Shown here piece after piece: positions 45,142 through 57,613 of a stretch of DNA of 64,000 nucleotides (within the stretch, counting starts at the first letter, position 1; the number at the start of each line of letters is the position of its first letter). Source of the stretch: Guyanagaster necrorhizus (lineage: Eukaryota > Basidiomycota > Agaricomycetes > Agaricales > Physalacriaceae); the NCBI RefSeq assembly GCF_019112545.1, contig NW_025064893.1:1-64000 (forward strand), in the 5' to 3' direction. Position numbers and translations under genes: made by a program. The notes beneath the pieces were generated by a model, which saw only the letters and a list, made by a program, of their open reading frames with translations, was not told the DNA's origin and made no database searches.

Positions 45142-45727
45142 TGTTAGACTCAAACCCCACGTGACTATCAACACGTGATGATAAACCGATTGAACCTCGC
45201 CTTCGGGTTAAACAATCAGAGTTCACCGAATGTCAATGTTTGTCGGTGTGGGACANNNNNNNNNNNNNNNNNNNNNNNNNNNNNNNNNNNNNNNNNNNNN
45301 NNNNNNNNNNNNNNNNNNNNNNNNNNNNNNNNNNNNNNNNNNNNNNNNNNNNNNNNNNNNNNNNNNNNNNNNNNNNNNNNNNNNNNNNNNNNNNNNNNNN
45401 NNNNNNNNNNNNNNNNNNNNNNNNNNNNNNNNNNNNNNNNNNNNNNNNNNNNNNNNNNNNNNNNNNNNNNNNNNNNNNNNNNNNNNNNNNNNNNNNNNNN
45501 NNNNNNNNNNNNNNNNNNNNNNNNNNNNNNCAATGAGGATGAAAAGGGCATTGTCTCTCCCTTCACAGCTCACGGCAGTGCGACAGGAGAATGACCGTCT
45601 TGGGTTGCTGAGCTAAGTGTTCCCATGGTCATAAGCGCTGGTCTAAGCACCCTGACTAAGCAAAGATAGGGGTCTCTTCCGAGGAAAAGGGAAAGAAAAT
45701 AGAAGAAAAAGAGGAAAAATCGTAACA
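45142..45727 (-). repeat. Element E 5' LTR (contains assembly gap)
   Basis: Outside the gap it matches 37271-37808 with five transitions. The gap is written as 275 N; the 3' LTR has 227 bp there. Confidence 0.92.
45256..45530. other. Assembly gap (275 N)
   Basis: Unknown bases within the 5' LTR of E. Comparison with the other LTR predicts 227 bp of real sequence, so downstream coordinates may be about 48 bp too large. Confidence 0.95.
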
Positions 45728-45732
45728 TCATC

Positions 45733-47039
45733 TCAGCAGCAAAATCCTTTGCCTAGAGTACTTGACTGTTTTTTCATGAGAGATTCATTTCAGTGTTCTA
45801 GTGTGTTCTAGTGTTCATGAAGAGTAGGCTGAAGCCTATTGCCAAGTTTTTGCTGCTGTAGGTGAATCCTGCTAAGGGAAGTCACTCTGCTCAATTGTTC
45901 TGTCTATGATTGATGAATATCCTAAGATATTTCTCAATCTCCTGATTAACTCATTCTGTCTGTGTGTCTGTGTGTAGATGATAAGCAGTAGATGGATTTT
46001 CTGTGATTCTGAGCAATTTGTACAGTTCTTTGATAAACTGCAAGATAAACTGTAGGCCATAGTCTGAGATGGTCTCATTGAAGAGTCTATAATGAGCCTA
46101 TATATAATCTCAGAAAAGATATTCCCAGCCTTCTGCATTCAAATTTATATTTATCACAATGAGAATGAGTTTTTTGAAAAATTGATCTACTATGGCTAAA
46201 ATAGTATCATGTCTACAGAGATCACCTTCCACTTGTCTGAAGAGATCTCATTAGGATATAGCAGTACTGCCCTTTTCTGGATGCTTGATTTTATTCTCTA
46301 GTATATTTTGCATCTCTTGATGCATACCTCTATTGACTGTTGAAGATTGGACCACCAGTAATCATGCATGATCAGCTCTTATGTCTTTGCAATTTCTGAG
46401 TGTTCTGCTATCAAGTAATCATAGCATGTTGCTATAATTTCTCTGTGCAATTTCTTGTTGGCAGAAACATACAGTCTGTCATGAAAGTAACATATCCTCT
46501 CCTCAAGAGTCTATCTCTTCTCCTTCTTGTCAAGTGCTAACTGTACTGCCTCTTCAATCAACTTGTTTTCTCATTGAATCTTCTTTAAGACCTCAGAAGC
46601 AGTGGAGAAGATCATATTGTTTACATAGAATAACTCTGGCTTTAGCACTATAACTTCTTTATTGTCACTGCCTCTCTGGTCATGGTCTGCTCATCAGCTA
46701 AGTAAATCAGCCTTCTTGTTAGCAGTATCAGACTTGTCATGAAGCATAAAATGATATTCAGCCAGCTCCATTATCTGCTTGTTGACAGTTCAACTCCTGT
46801 GGTTTCTTGAAATACTAGAAGCTCTGATGATCTATGCAGATCTCAAAGTCATATTTTATGTCCATCAGATAGTGGTGCCACTTGCCCAGGGCAGTCATGA
46901 TAGTTAGTAACTCTTTGTCATAAATTTTTGTAGCTGTGCTCTATGGTAGACAGTGTTTTAGATAAGAATGCAATAGGCTTCCACTGCTTATTCTGCTTCT
47001 GACTGAGAATGGCCTCAAGGGTTCCTTCTGATACATTGA
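45733..47039 (-). pseudogene. Element D pol relic, integrase to RNase H
   Basis: Continuation of 36462-37270 after element E. The integrase core remains near 46140-45870 and the zinc-finger region near 46470-46300. RNase H motifs 'EGTLEAILSQKQNKQWKPIA' lie at about 47020-46960. Stops and frameshifts are dense. It is cut at 47040 by repeat copy 2 within the RNase H 'VEA..SEG' motif. Confidence 0.7.
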
Positions 47040-49190
47040 TGACATGCTCTGAATGTGTATATGCATATAATTTTACAAAATACAGTACTATATGCTAAGT
47101 ATAAAAGTACTACTATGCATGTGAAGCAAAATAGAGCGAGAGCACAATAAAAGAAAGACTAACCATGATGGGCTTAAGTGACAATTAGTGGAGTATATGA
47201 CTTAGCTTCAGGATGATTGTTACAATTTTTCATTCTTTTCCTCATTTGTGACTCTTGTTTATGCTTAGTCAGAGCACTAAACTCAGACACTTGAGACTGT
47301 GAGACTAGGCTTAATCATCACAACTAGCCAAGTTCATCATTGTCTTTTGATGCAACAGCATTGCCTGACAACACATAATCATCCTTTTATATATGATAGC
47401 AACACTCAAGGACAATGGGCACAAAGACCTTGACAACATACAATTAGTAGCAGTATATTTAGAAACACTCTGTACAGTATTTAAAAGGCTCACTCTTGCT
47501 GGTAAACTCCAGCTTTGAGCTAAAGTTTATTCTCCACCATCTTATCTTGAGCAACTCATAACCACCTTGACTACACTATGTCAACAACACATCAGTGAAC
47601 TCTAATAGTCTAACCCAAAGTGTGAGGTTCTATCAGTTTATCACATGTTATTAGTCACATGGAATTTGAGCTTAACAATGATACCAAAGGGTCATACTAT
47701 GCAGAAAGTCTCAGTACTTGACACTGAATGCACTGACAATAGAACAGAGCTTGCACACTAAGAGTAGGAATCACAGAGAACTACAGATATGATATATATA
47801 TAAGAAACACTGTATGTGATACATGTGCATATAACATATACATGGGACTTCATGCAGTATTGATAGATGATGCATAACCATGAGGTGGATTAATTGATGG
47901 ACTTTAAGCTAGAAATAACATACATTGTGAATAATACAGAATATCCAGACACTCAGCTAGAAAACATAATAATTGTGACTGACTCCAGATATGAGAGATA
48001 ACTCTGATAGCCTAGAACAGATCCTGAGAGTAGCAAAATAATTCTAAGGAGATAAGAAAGCAAAGAGATCTGTGGCTAGGCTACTAACAGAGCTAACCAA
48101 TGTCAGGTTGTATAGAAACAGAAGACAGTCTCAACCCAGAGCAGAATATGCATGTCAGACAGTAACATGCACATGAATGACTTGCAAGAGATTCTGAAAC
48201 AGAGTCCTGCACATTGAAACTACTATATTAGATGTCTCTTAGTAAGTATAGTAGTAGCCTATTTAAATACTGCATTATAACAGTAGTAAATAAGTTTCTG
48301 ACCCTTCACAGTTGCAGTGTATTGAGCATAAAGGCCTTGTGCTCCAGCTCTGAGTTTGTGTTTGTAATTTTAGGCAAGAGAATAAATCATTTATTGATAT
48401 CATTAAGAGAAATCTGAGAACTGTATAAAGTATTGAAGCTCTCATGAAACTCACATTTGATTTAATAAAAGGTTTTGAATTATGCTCTAGTCTGAGAATA
48501 ATAGAGCAGTGTCTGAAGAGCACTCCTTTGAATTTTGAGATATTTGTGACATGAAGCACTATAAGTGGCAGAGGTTCAAACCCTTTAGTCTGTAGATAGG
48601 GTTTTTCTGGTTATTTCTGCAGGTTAGCAAAGGTTCAAACCCTTTAGCCTGTGGATGAGTTTTTACTGTGTTTTTGTATCTCTGGATCACATAGATTTGA
48701 ATCCTGTAAATCTAAAATTGGTTTGAAAACTTGTGCACAGAAGTTTGAACCCTTTGGCACTTGTAGACATGTTTGTAAAGTGTTTCTGCTTAGAGCATGA
48801 AGCTTTGAGTTGTGTAGTGTGTGTTTTAGGGATTTTGAGTTGATCTGAGCAGTGCTTGAGACTTTTTAAGAGCTTTGTGGGAGTGTTTTGATGTATTGTA
48901 TTAAGCAACAGTATTCTTTGCTTTAAGGCTCAGCAACATTCATTGCCACCTTTTATTTTTAAATAAAATGCTTTGAGACTTAGAGACATCTGAAACTGTT
49001 ATACATATGCTATTGCTATTCATGTGCAATGGATCATTGAGAAGACAATTATATTTGCTATAACTACTTTTATCATATTATAATCATCCAATGAACTAAA
49101 AAGTATTGTGTGTGTGTTGGTGTAGATGTGATCAGTGAATAGCACTCTGCTGCATCAGTTTTCATCTCCTGCATATGTAAAACCTCTTCA
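47040..49190 (-). repeat. 1.7 kb noncoding repeat, copy 2 (holds a solo LTR)
   Basis: On the minus strand it begins TGAAGAGG and ends GCATGTCA. Without the nested solo LTR and its extra TSD it is about 1.69 kb. It splits the RNase H of element D. Motifs GGTTCAAACC / GATTTGAATCC occur at 48573, 48632, 48694 and 48742. The flanking TSD is not clear (GCCAG against TCAAT), perhaps through decay. Confidence 0.7.
47218..47677 (+). repeat. Solo LTR, TSD ATGAT
   Basis: 460 bp, TGTTACAATTTTTC...CTTAACA in plus sense, flanked by ATGAT (47213-47217 and 47678-47682). Removing it restores the sequence of repeat copy 1 ('ggtatcatcctgaagc'). Confidence 0.9.
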
Positions 49191-50785
49191 CTGGCCTCTA
49201 CTTTGAACTCTCCATCATCAACTGGGATTGTGAGGATGGAGTCAGAACAAATCTGGCATTTGATTTCTTGAAATACTCATGCATCTCCCTATTTCCACTT
49301 GGTTTTTCCAGTGAGTTTCATTAGTGGTAGGGCTGCCTTGCTGTATCCTTTGATGAAGTGTTGATAAAAGTTTGCAAATTTCAAGAAGTATTACAGCTCT
49401 CTTTTTTTGCTGAGCATTGACTATTCTCATACTTCTGTAGTCTTTATCAGATCTATTTGCAGCCTTCCTTCTGCTATGATGAGACTGAGGTACTCCATCT
49501 TGAGAGTCTCCAACTTGCATTTTTCTGGCTTCAGATATAATTTATTCTCTCACAGGATTTGTAACATCTGCCACATGGTCTTACAGTGCTCCTAAAGCAT
49601 TTTTGAGAGAATTATTATGTCATCCAGATAAATAGTGACCTTCCCTCTGATAATAAAGTCATGGAATACATTGTTCATCATTGTCTGAAAAGTAGCAGGC
49701 AAATTGGTGATCCTAAAAAACATAACTAATGGCTTCAACAACACTCCAATAGTTTGGAATGCTGCTTTTCATTTGTCTTCTTTCTTGATCCAGATATTAT
49801 TGTACCTCTAACATACATCTAACTTGAAGTACTTGGTCCTAGACAACTTGTTCATGAGTTCTAATATTAGCAGAAGCAGATAATGATTTTTGATTATTAA
49901 ATCATTCAGCTTCTGATAATTCTGTACTAGTTACAGCTTTTCATTCTTGTTTTTAATAAAGAAGAATAGAGATGCTATTAGAAACTTGGACATCTGGATT
50001 CTTTCATTGGATAAATTCTCATCAAGGAACTTGTCAAGTTTCTCTTATTCTGTCTGCTCAAATGAGTATATCTTATAGTCCAAATTTGTGTTAGTGCCAG
50101 GGACTAGCTCAATTGCATAGTTCCAGGGCTTTTGTGATGGCATCTCATTGAAGTTCTCTTTGCTGAACATGCCAGAGAAGTCCCTGTAGTGCACAGAGGC
50201 AATCTCTTCAAATGTTTTCTTCAGCTTTCCTGCATGTGTCTTAGCTACCAGCTCATTGAATATAGTGCCTGTTGCTTGACTTTCTAGTGCCAGTTGTAGA
50301 TCCACCATCAGCAGGTAGTCTCCATTATCCAGCTTCTCCCATATAGTCTCTTTAAAATAATCTTGATCAGAATATGTCTATCACTTCTTGATACATGTTC
50401 ATCTATCAAATATAACCTCTTTACTCTTTCAATCCACTCATGGACTATACTTTTAAAGCCAATTATACTCTATAAATACTTCATGATTATAGAGGTAAAT
50501 TATAGCAAAGTTAATTTGCTTGACATGTCCATCTCCTGTCATCATCCTGAGTTCACAACACTCTGATATAGAGCTTCTATTATTGAGTATTCTATCAGTA
50601 TTGTAAACTAGAATGAGTCTGGTGACTTTGCATATGTTAAACTCACTTTTTCTAATGAAGTCCTTATTGATAGAGCTGCCTATGCAGCCACTATCTAGTA
50701 GCACCTTTGTGCTGATGACTTGATGGATGTTGAGTGTCTCTAACTATATGTGAAGGACAGTCTTGTCACCCTCTTTTCTTCTCAG
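49191..50785 (-). pseudogene. Element D pol relic, RT and protease
   Basis: Protease is at about 50704-50453 (LLDSGCIGSSINKDF; DSG kept). The linker 'KPWNYAIELVPGTNTNLDYK' is near 50130-50060. RT fragments at 50030-49250 include the 'YLDDI' region near 49640-49610. It continues into repeat copy 2 at 49190. It diverges from E more than B and C do, so it is an older, separate Ty3 lineage. The 5' part is lost at the MITE and copia boundary. Confidence 0.72.
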
Positions 50786-50790
50786 ATATA

Positions 50791-51297
50791 CAGTTGACTA
50801 TCTCAAAATGCATATAGTCAAGAGACACTAAAACTATATGCAGTTATAAATTCATACAGAATCAAGGTAGCATGTGTTGTGACATGTGACTTGTGGAACA
50901 TTATCTAATCTATCTCTATGTTGTTGTTGTTATCTCAAAATGCTATAAGTGGCTTTTTGGTCAGCTTTCCATGTATCTCCTTGAATAATGCCTCTTAGCC
51001 AGATTTGAGAGGCATATTTATGGAGATATAGGCTGAGCCACTTTACAATATTTTTTTTATATTTGTTATAGTCTATAGAAACAAATCATATTCTTTATTA
51101 TTCTAATATGCATACAATGTCATATCAGTTTACTACAATTTTGGATCTGACAATGCATATCTAAGACTAGGACCATATGCATTATACAATATGCATTTCT
51201 GGCCTATTTCTCTGCTCCATAACTGGGTTCCAGCTCAATTTGTATGCAAAGTCAGATGTATATATTTTTATATCAGGCATTTTAAGATAGTCAACTA
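50791..51297. mobile_element. MITE-like DNA element with 21-bp inverted ends and TA duplication
   Basis: The left end CAGTTGACTATCTCAAAATGC (50791-50811) is the inverse of the right end at 51277-51297 with only two mismatches. TA lies outside both ends (50789-50790 and 51298-51299). The 507-bp interior has no frame. TA target and CAGT-type ends are those of Tc1/mariner-pogo elements. An internal copy of 'tatctcaaaatgc' at 50931 may be a subterminal binding repeat. A transposase must come from elsewhere. Confidence 0.72.
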
Positions 51298-52389
51298 TAT
51301 TAACTATGTGAACTTTTAAATATACTACATTTAGTACAATTCTTATAGCTTTGAAGGCTTAGTGTTAGAAATAGTTCACTATGCTCACTAAGCTTAGTAC
51401 TGCAGTTACCAAGACTGTTTAATGTATTATACTTAATATTAGTAAATGAGTAGTATATATAGAACACTATACAATACACTAGAGTGAGATATATTAGATT
51501 TCAGATTATTGATAAGACTGAGGAAAACTGCTCAACTTCCATACTGGACTGTACATTCATACAACACTCTCCTTTCAATAGAACTGATTACAGTCCATAT
51601 ACAGATTGCACACAGATTGACACTCTTTGACTGAGAATGCTATGGTATCTCAGCAACCTTACAATCTATCTGGAGGCATATACAGAACATACAAGTGAAC
51701 TGTTAATTCACAAGTGTAACTTCACTCTACTTTCTTCTCATTCTTATACTAAGAAATAATACTAACAGTTTTCTGTAGATACTATTGGAACTGCATATAG
51801 GTTGCACTACTCAGTATCCAGATACCTGTGTGACATTTCTGTTATAGGAAAATTCATATACATACTTTGATTCTCTGATTATAGTTTCAGAGGTTCATAA
51901 TACTAGTAGCAAGCAATTGTTACACCTCTTGGAGATTATAGTTACTGTATAGAGGTATATGATTAGACTTGCCTGAACCAGCCTTCTGATTCTGTGCTTT
52001 GATTTCACTTGCCATTCTAAGTTTTGTGTTTTCTGTCTACAAAGAGTCAAAAACAACTTGCTGGTTTATCAATAAGATGATAATTTTTTTGAATTCTCAG
52101 TGATAGCAGCTATATGTTTTTGCATTGGTTTCATATTCTACCAATACAGACCCAATGAAATGCTCATAGACCTTCAGATTATGCCAGTTTTAGATAAATA
52201 TAAATGCATGACAGCCTATCTCTCACAGATGGAACAGATTTGGCTTTATTTTGAACCAATTTTTGTGAGACATTCAGCCTTTCAATGACTTCATAGTTGT
52301 CAGGTTGTTAAGGTATGAGTCTGTCACACAGAGTTCATCCCACAGACTTGAGAGAGATTAGCATGTATTTGCATTGTTTGTGCTTTATT
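51298..52389. other. AT-rich repeat remains with a possible LTR
   Basis: The segment 51363-51767 begins TGTTAGAAATAG and ends CTAACA, with a TATATATA box near 51455. It could be a copia LTR, but no TSD or partner was seen. The rest up to 52389 is decayed sequence next to the copia integrase relic. No intact gene. Confidence 0.35.
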
Positions 52390-54250
52390 CATCAGTATTT
52401 AGTGTTATTGTTCAACCCTTCCAATATATGCAGATATATATAGTGCTATAAATTCTTGGGTTGTACTTTGTGTTTTTAACTGAGCTTTCATTTTAGAGGA
52501 TGTGAACCTACTGTTGTCTGTACAACTCATATGATTGTCAACAATATCCATAACATAATTATTGCTGGTTCTCAGTATTATAGTGTGTGGTCTACTCAAA
52601 TCTACTGAGACTATTTCAAGTGGCCATATAGCTGTATACCTCTCCTTGCATTTTTTTTGGAATGGCTGTCTTATTCTGTTTTACAGAGATATATGATTGT
52701 CATTTTGAAGGAATGTGGAATAGGTTGATAGGCATACCTTCAGCTGCTTGTGATTGGACTATTTTGACTATGGTTTGATAGTTTGAGTGGCCAAGTCTTT
52801 TATGTCAGGTTTCAGGATTTGGCTCATGTTCAACCTCTGGCAATGATAGGCTGAGATTATAAAGACTTTGTGTAGGACTAAGTATGCTATAGGCAATAGT
52901 TGCATTAGTTTTTTTGTATAAGAGCCAGCATGAGGTATCATTAAAGTGGGTGACAATTTGAGAATGATGAGCTAAGACTGAAATGGACATGAGTCATATG
53001 ATTGCTTTGGGGATGAACAAAACATTTTCCAGTATAATATTAGGCTTATTACAGACATTTCAGATTTTCACAGTGCTAATTCTGAGAGCTATAATAGATG
53101 AGTTGCTAACACCATATACAATTTTGAAAGAGATCAGTTTGAAAGTCAGAAAGTCAGATTTTTCAGATGTGATGTGAGTGGTAGCCACAGTGTTTAGGAA
53201 GTATGGATACTCCTCCATTGATAGACTGGTGCAAGAAGTCTGATTGAGTGATGCTACAGTCACAGTGGCAAAATTGATGTCCCTTTCCCTCTCATTTCAG
53301 TCTACAGTAGCCATTGTCTTATTCTCAAAAGCAAGCCAACCTTCATATTTGATAGTCTTAGCAGGAGAAATTGATGGCAAAGATTGCAAAAAAGTGGAAT
53401 TAATAATGTTAGAGATAAGAGCTATAAACTCAGTCTTTTCTGATTGATAAGAAGCATCAGAGATGGTGATAGGAGTAATAGAACTGGCATTTTCATCAAG
53501 CAGGTAAGTCTTCCCATGTTTGTCTTTCACAATTGATAGCATCAACTTCTTCAAATGATCACTGCCTCTTTCTACTTCTCAATCTTGTTTTTTCACAGTT
53601 TTTGACTCCTTGATCATCTTGCTTTCTATTCTCCCACCTTCCACAATGCAATATGGCATAGTGTGACTATTTGGAGTGGAGTATTTTAGATTGAAACATA
53701 AATTAGGGGATGAGATGGTATTTCACATGCAAGCCTGAGTACTGGTGGTGGCAGACAGGGCAAGGTCCTCAGCTTTGGTATTATTGGTGTCAAATAGTTG
53801 CTGTTGAATATCAAGATCATAATGAATATTCAAGAATGAGACAGGATTCATCTTGGTGGAGCAATTGATTGACTGAATGATAGATGTGCAGACAGAGGCA
53901 AGTTTGCCAGATAGTGAGTTGAGAATGAGAATGCAAAGAAATAAATCCAGTATAGAAGAACCCATGTTTTATACCCATATATTGAGCTCTACTAGCTTTG
54001 AGGTTGTGATAGCAAGTTGTTCAGACCATAAATAGCAGATATTGAGTGCTTTCTGAATAAGATTGACTTGTATGATCAGTCTCTCCTGTTTGTGGCATGT
54101 TTTAAGAGCATTTCAGACAGCCTTAAATAAGCTGTAGCCATTCATGAAGTTCTTCTCAGCTTTAAGGTTTATGAGAATAGCACAGTCATTCATCTGCCAG
54201 TTTGTTTAGGTATGAGGCTTGAGAGATTTTTCAGAGCAAGAAAGACAGTT
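52390..54250 (-). pseudogene. Ty1/copia gag-pol relic
   Basis: The minus-strand order is Gag (LINLKAEKNFMNGYSLFKAV near 54180, 'LDLFLCILILNSLSGKLASV' near 53940), then a linker and 'KHGKTYLLDENA'. The protease-like region 'FLNTVATTHITSEKSDFLTF' is near 53190 (normal D-S-G-A is now N-T-V-A). The GAG-pre-integrase region 'KRLGHSNYQTIVKIV' lies near 52800-52750. The integrase start 'NNYVMDIVDNH' is at about 52570. RT and RNase H are missing. Many stops. It is not from the same copy as the plus-strand gag relic at 12118. Confidence 0.7.
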
Positions 54251-54499
54251 TAATAAGTGGCCATCAATTCTCTCAGACATTACAAGACAGTAGGAGCATT
54301 GAGAGTAGAAGGCAGAAGGAGTGTAAGGCAGAAGGCAGAAGGCAGTCAGACAGAGGTGGATCAGGAAATAGGCAGAGGAGACAGAGATAGATAGTAACAC
54401 ATGTACATCAGGGGCCAGTATAGATAGAGAGCCATTCCACAATAGAGGGAAATCTATTTTGCTTTCAGACCTTCTTCTAAGATATTTCATGTGGGATTC

Positions 54500-54872
54500 A
54501 ACAATGTTCCTCTACTATAATCCTTACCTGTTGCTCAATACTCTATCAATATTGGCCTCTATAACAGTGGAGGATCTCTGCAGGATCTTTTCTCAGCTTA
54601 CACTGGCTCAGCCTTGAAATACCAGAGGCCAATTCATATCATCTGCAATATCAACCATCTCAATATCAGATCTCTCTTCAGAATCCTCACTATTACTATC
54701 AACACCAGCAATGGCCCTATTCACTCCTTGGATAGTATCAATCTCAGCATTTTCACTGGTACCACAGCAGCTACTGATCATGATATCCCTGCAGAACATT
54801 TCAATGCTTTATGGTGATAGACACAAAGGAGAGAGCCTACAGGACTTCCTCAGCATGTTCTAGCACATTATG
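54500..54872 (+). pseudogene. Element F gag relic, N-terminal part
   Basis: The frame ends with ESLQDFLSMF, a stop and HIM, and joins across element G to DDQSILADERPAKF at 58080. TSD TTATG at the join supports one gene split by G. The N-terminal limit is not defined. It is a different Gag type from elements B, C and E. Confidence 0.5.
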
Positions 54873-55389
54873 TATTATAATTTTCCCATTTCTTTCTCAA
54901 TTTAACCCCTATTTATGCTTAGTCAGAGTGCTAAAGCAGGTGCTTAGAACCATGGGACAAGGCTTACATCATCACAAATAGCTGAGTCTGTCATTGTCTT
55001 TCGATGCAACAGCATTGTCCAACAACATACAATCATTCTTTTATATATAGTATCAACACCCAAGGACAATAGGCATAAAGAACTCAGCAATGCACAATTA
55101 GCAATAGTATATTTAGATATAACTTATACAGTATTTAAGACAGCTCACTCTTGCTGGTAATCCCCAGCCTCAAGCTAAAGTTTATTTTCACACCATCCTC
55201 TCTCAAGCCAATTGACTTGGCCTTGTGACACATCAATCAGACTATGCATCAGTGAACTCAGCTGATTCCCCAAAGTGCAAGGGAACTCCTGTTTATCACA
55301 TGTATCTGTTCATGTGATGCCTGGGTCTAACAATTAGCTTGAAGCTTTCTTTTCTCTTTCCTCATGCATTATAGTGTGGAGAAAACTAA

Positions 55390-55577
55390 ATGTCCAACCT
55401 TACCCTATCAGACCTGAAATTTGACTGAGAGTTCTTTGAACTCCTTGCTTCCATCATTGAAACACTTTTAGGCTTACTAGTGATCATCCAGCTGTGCCAG
55501 AGATGTCACTCAATTACCACCTGGGCTATTTGACATTATAATGAGTTTCAACATATCTGCCAAATCCTCTGTAACAT
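55390..55577 (+). pseudogene. Element G ORF1 membrane-segment relic
   Basis: ATG at 55390. After an in-frame TGA it reads EFFELLASIIETLLGLLVII then QLCQRCHSITTWAI, the fourth copy of the ORF1 membrane segment. It is interrupted at 55578 by repeat copy 3. Confidence 0.65.
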
Positions 55578-57331
55578 TGAAAAGGATCTGAGCATGCACA
55601 ATGTGAAAACAGATACAGCAGAGTGTTATCCACTATCCACACTCACACCAACACAGACATAAAACTCTTAGTTCATGGGGGGATTATAATGGAATAAAAG
55701 TAGCAATCAATAAATATAATTGTCTTTTTCAATGATATCACAGTGCACAAACTGTAATAGCATGCTTACAACAGTCCAAGGCCTTTCTAAGTCTCAAAGC
55801 TTTTTGTTTTATCAAAACAAGAGGTGGCAACTAGTGTTGTCAGGCCTCAAGGCAAAGAGTACTGCAGTTCAATACAATATGTCAAAACACTCCTTCAAAA
55901 CTCTCAAATAGTCCCAAGCACAGCTCAGATCAACTCAAATCCCTAACACACACAATACACAACTCAAAGCTTCACGCTCTAAGCAAAAACCAATCACAAA
56001 CACATCCACAAGTGACCAAAAGCACAGATCTCTGTTCACAAGTTTCCAAACCGATCATAGACCCACAGGATTCAAACCTATGTGATCCAGAGACACAAAC
56101 ACAATAAAACACCATCTGACAGACCAATGGGTTTGAACCTCTGCCACCTGTAGCACCATGTGTCACAAATATCTCAAAAACTCAAGATGATGCCCTTCAG
56201 ACACTGCTCTCTTATTCTTAGGTTAGAGCACAATCCAAAACCTCTTATCAAACTGGGCTTAAGTCCTTCATGAGCTTTGATGCTTCACTTAGTTCTCACA
56301 GTGCTCTTAATGATATCTGATAATCAGTTTATTCTCTCATCTGAAGTTACTAACACAAATCTAGAGCTAGAGTGTAAGGCTTTCAGTGCCCAATACACTG
56401 CAACTGTGGGGGTTGGAAACTCTCTTTTCTACTCATACAATACCATATTTAAATATTCTACTATGGTACTTACGAATACAATCCTACTATAGTATCTTCA
56501 AAGTGCAGGACTCTGTGCCAGATTCTGTGAGTATTATTCATGTGCATATTGCAGTTGCCATGCTTATTCTCTTCTGAGCTAAGACTGCACAATGTTTTCT
56601 CACTAGTTGACCTCAGCTAGCTGGCCTAGCCCAGTCTGCTCACTTTCTTATTTCCCTGGTGACATCTTTGACAGCAGTAAACTGTTTCAGACCCCTAGGG
56701 TTATCTCTCATGCCAGGAGTCAGCCACAATGGCTATGTCCTGCTTCCCTGTGTCCAGCCAGTCATTTCATCTGACTCACCAAAGGTGCCATTTCTTGGTA
56801 TGATGTGGAGTCCATCACTGTGTTATGCACTGTAAGTATGCACACAAGGCTTGTGGCAGTATATGCACTATTCATTCCTGGAGTAATATTCCTCTACTTA
56901 TTACTTTATTGTCATCATTCTATTTCTCTGTTTAATACCCATTTACTCAGATACCTTTCTTTGGGTCTCAGTTCTCTGTTCTAAAGCATGTCCCATCAGT
57001 GCATCAATAGCTGTGCATCTTTGATCAATGTGATCAGAATTGCTGATCATATTTCAATCATAGTCTTTTTATTTTTAGCATGTCCTCTCATAATAGTATT
57101 GGTGCATTTAGGGCCAAGTGCTGGGACCTCACATGCAGCCTAACCCCTCTGGTATTAGTCTGTTACTAGGCCATGCACTCTGCTTATTGTTACTTCAGTT
57201 TATCATTATGATAGCTAGGTTTCTGTGTGCTCTAGTTCTATTTTCTGTTACATGCTTACTGGACTGGAATGCAGTCCATGTATTCGCAATTCTTGCAATT
57301 TTACATGCCTGAACATGGAGAGGGCATGTCA
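55578..57331 (+). repeat. 1.7 kb noncoding repeat, copy 3
   Basis: 1754 bp, TGAAAAGG...CATGTCA, flanked by ACAT (left) and GCAT (right). Colinear with copy 1. No frame above 71 codons. It bridges the two ends of mini-element G exactly at the internal deletion. Confidence 0.7.
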
Positions 57332-57613
57332 GCATTCTCCAACTAAGAATGCCCACCATCTCTCCCACCAGACCTGATTGATGACAAAGAACACTATGAA
57401 GTTGATCAGGTTCTCAACCACAAACTATGAAAAAGTAAGACAAAGGGCAGTGGTACAATGACAACAGTTGATTACTTGGTCAGCTAGAAAGGGTATGGAC
57501 TGAAATCCAATCAGTGGCTCAACAAATGATTGATGAATGCTGATGAGGCTATACATGACTATGAATTATCCCTAAATTAAGCCATTAGGATGATGGTCTT
57601 AAGAAGAAGGTAA
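57332..57613 (+). pseudogene. Element G pol C-terminal relic (chromodomain)
   Basis: Reads PPDLIDDKEHYEVDQVLNHK and then 'TTVDYLVS', a stop, and KGYGLKSNQW. This is the end of Pol with its chromodomain, followed by the polypurine tract and 3' LTR. Confidence 0.75.

Larger units (their letters stand above)
37271..45727 (-). mobile_element. Ty3 chromovirus element E, youngest full-length copy, TSD TCATC
   Basis: 8457 bp including the N gap, flanked by TCATC (37266-37270 and 45728-45732). LTRs are 37271-37808 (3') and 45142-45727 (5', with gap). The minus-strand order is 5' LTR, ORF1/extended Gag overlap, Gag, Pol, polypurine tract (GAGGGGGTAA), 3' LTR. Over 311 comparable LTR bases I see five differences, all transitions and four at CpG-type sites, so the insertion is recent. 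CpG is abundant, unlike its host element D. Seven in-frame TGA codons make this copy non-autonomous. Confidence 0.95.

Noticed and set aside
45175..45616. Several ORFs spanning the N run
   Set aside because: They are created by translating unknown bases (N) and lie in the LTR.
48232..48559. ORFs inside the 1.7 kb repeat (48232-48417 plus, 48275-48559 minus)
   Set aside because: Not shared as open frames by the other two copies; chance frames in noncoding repeat.
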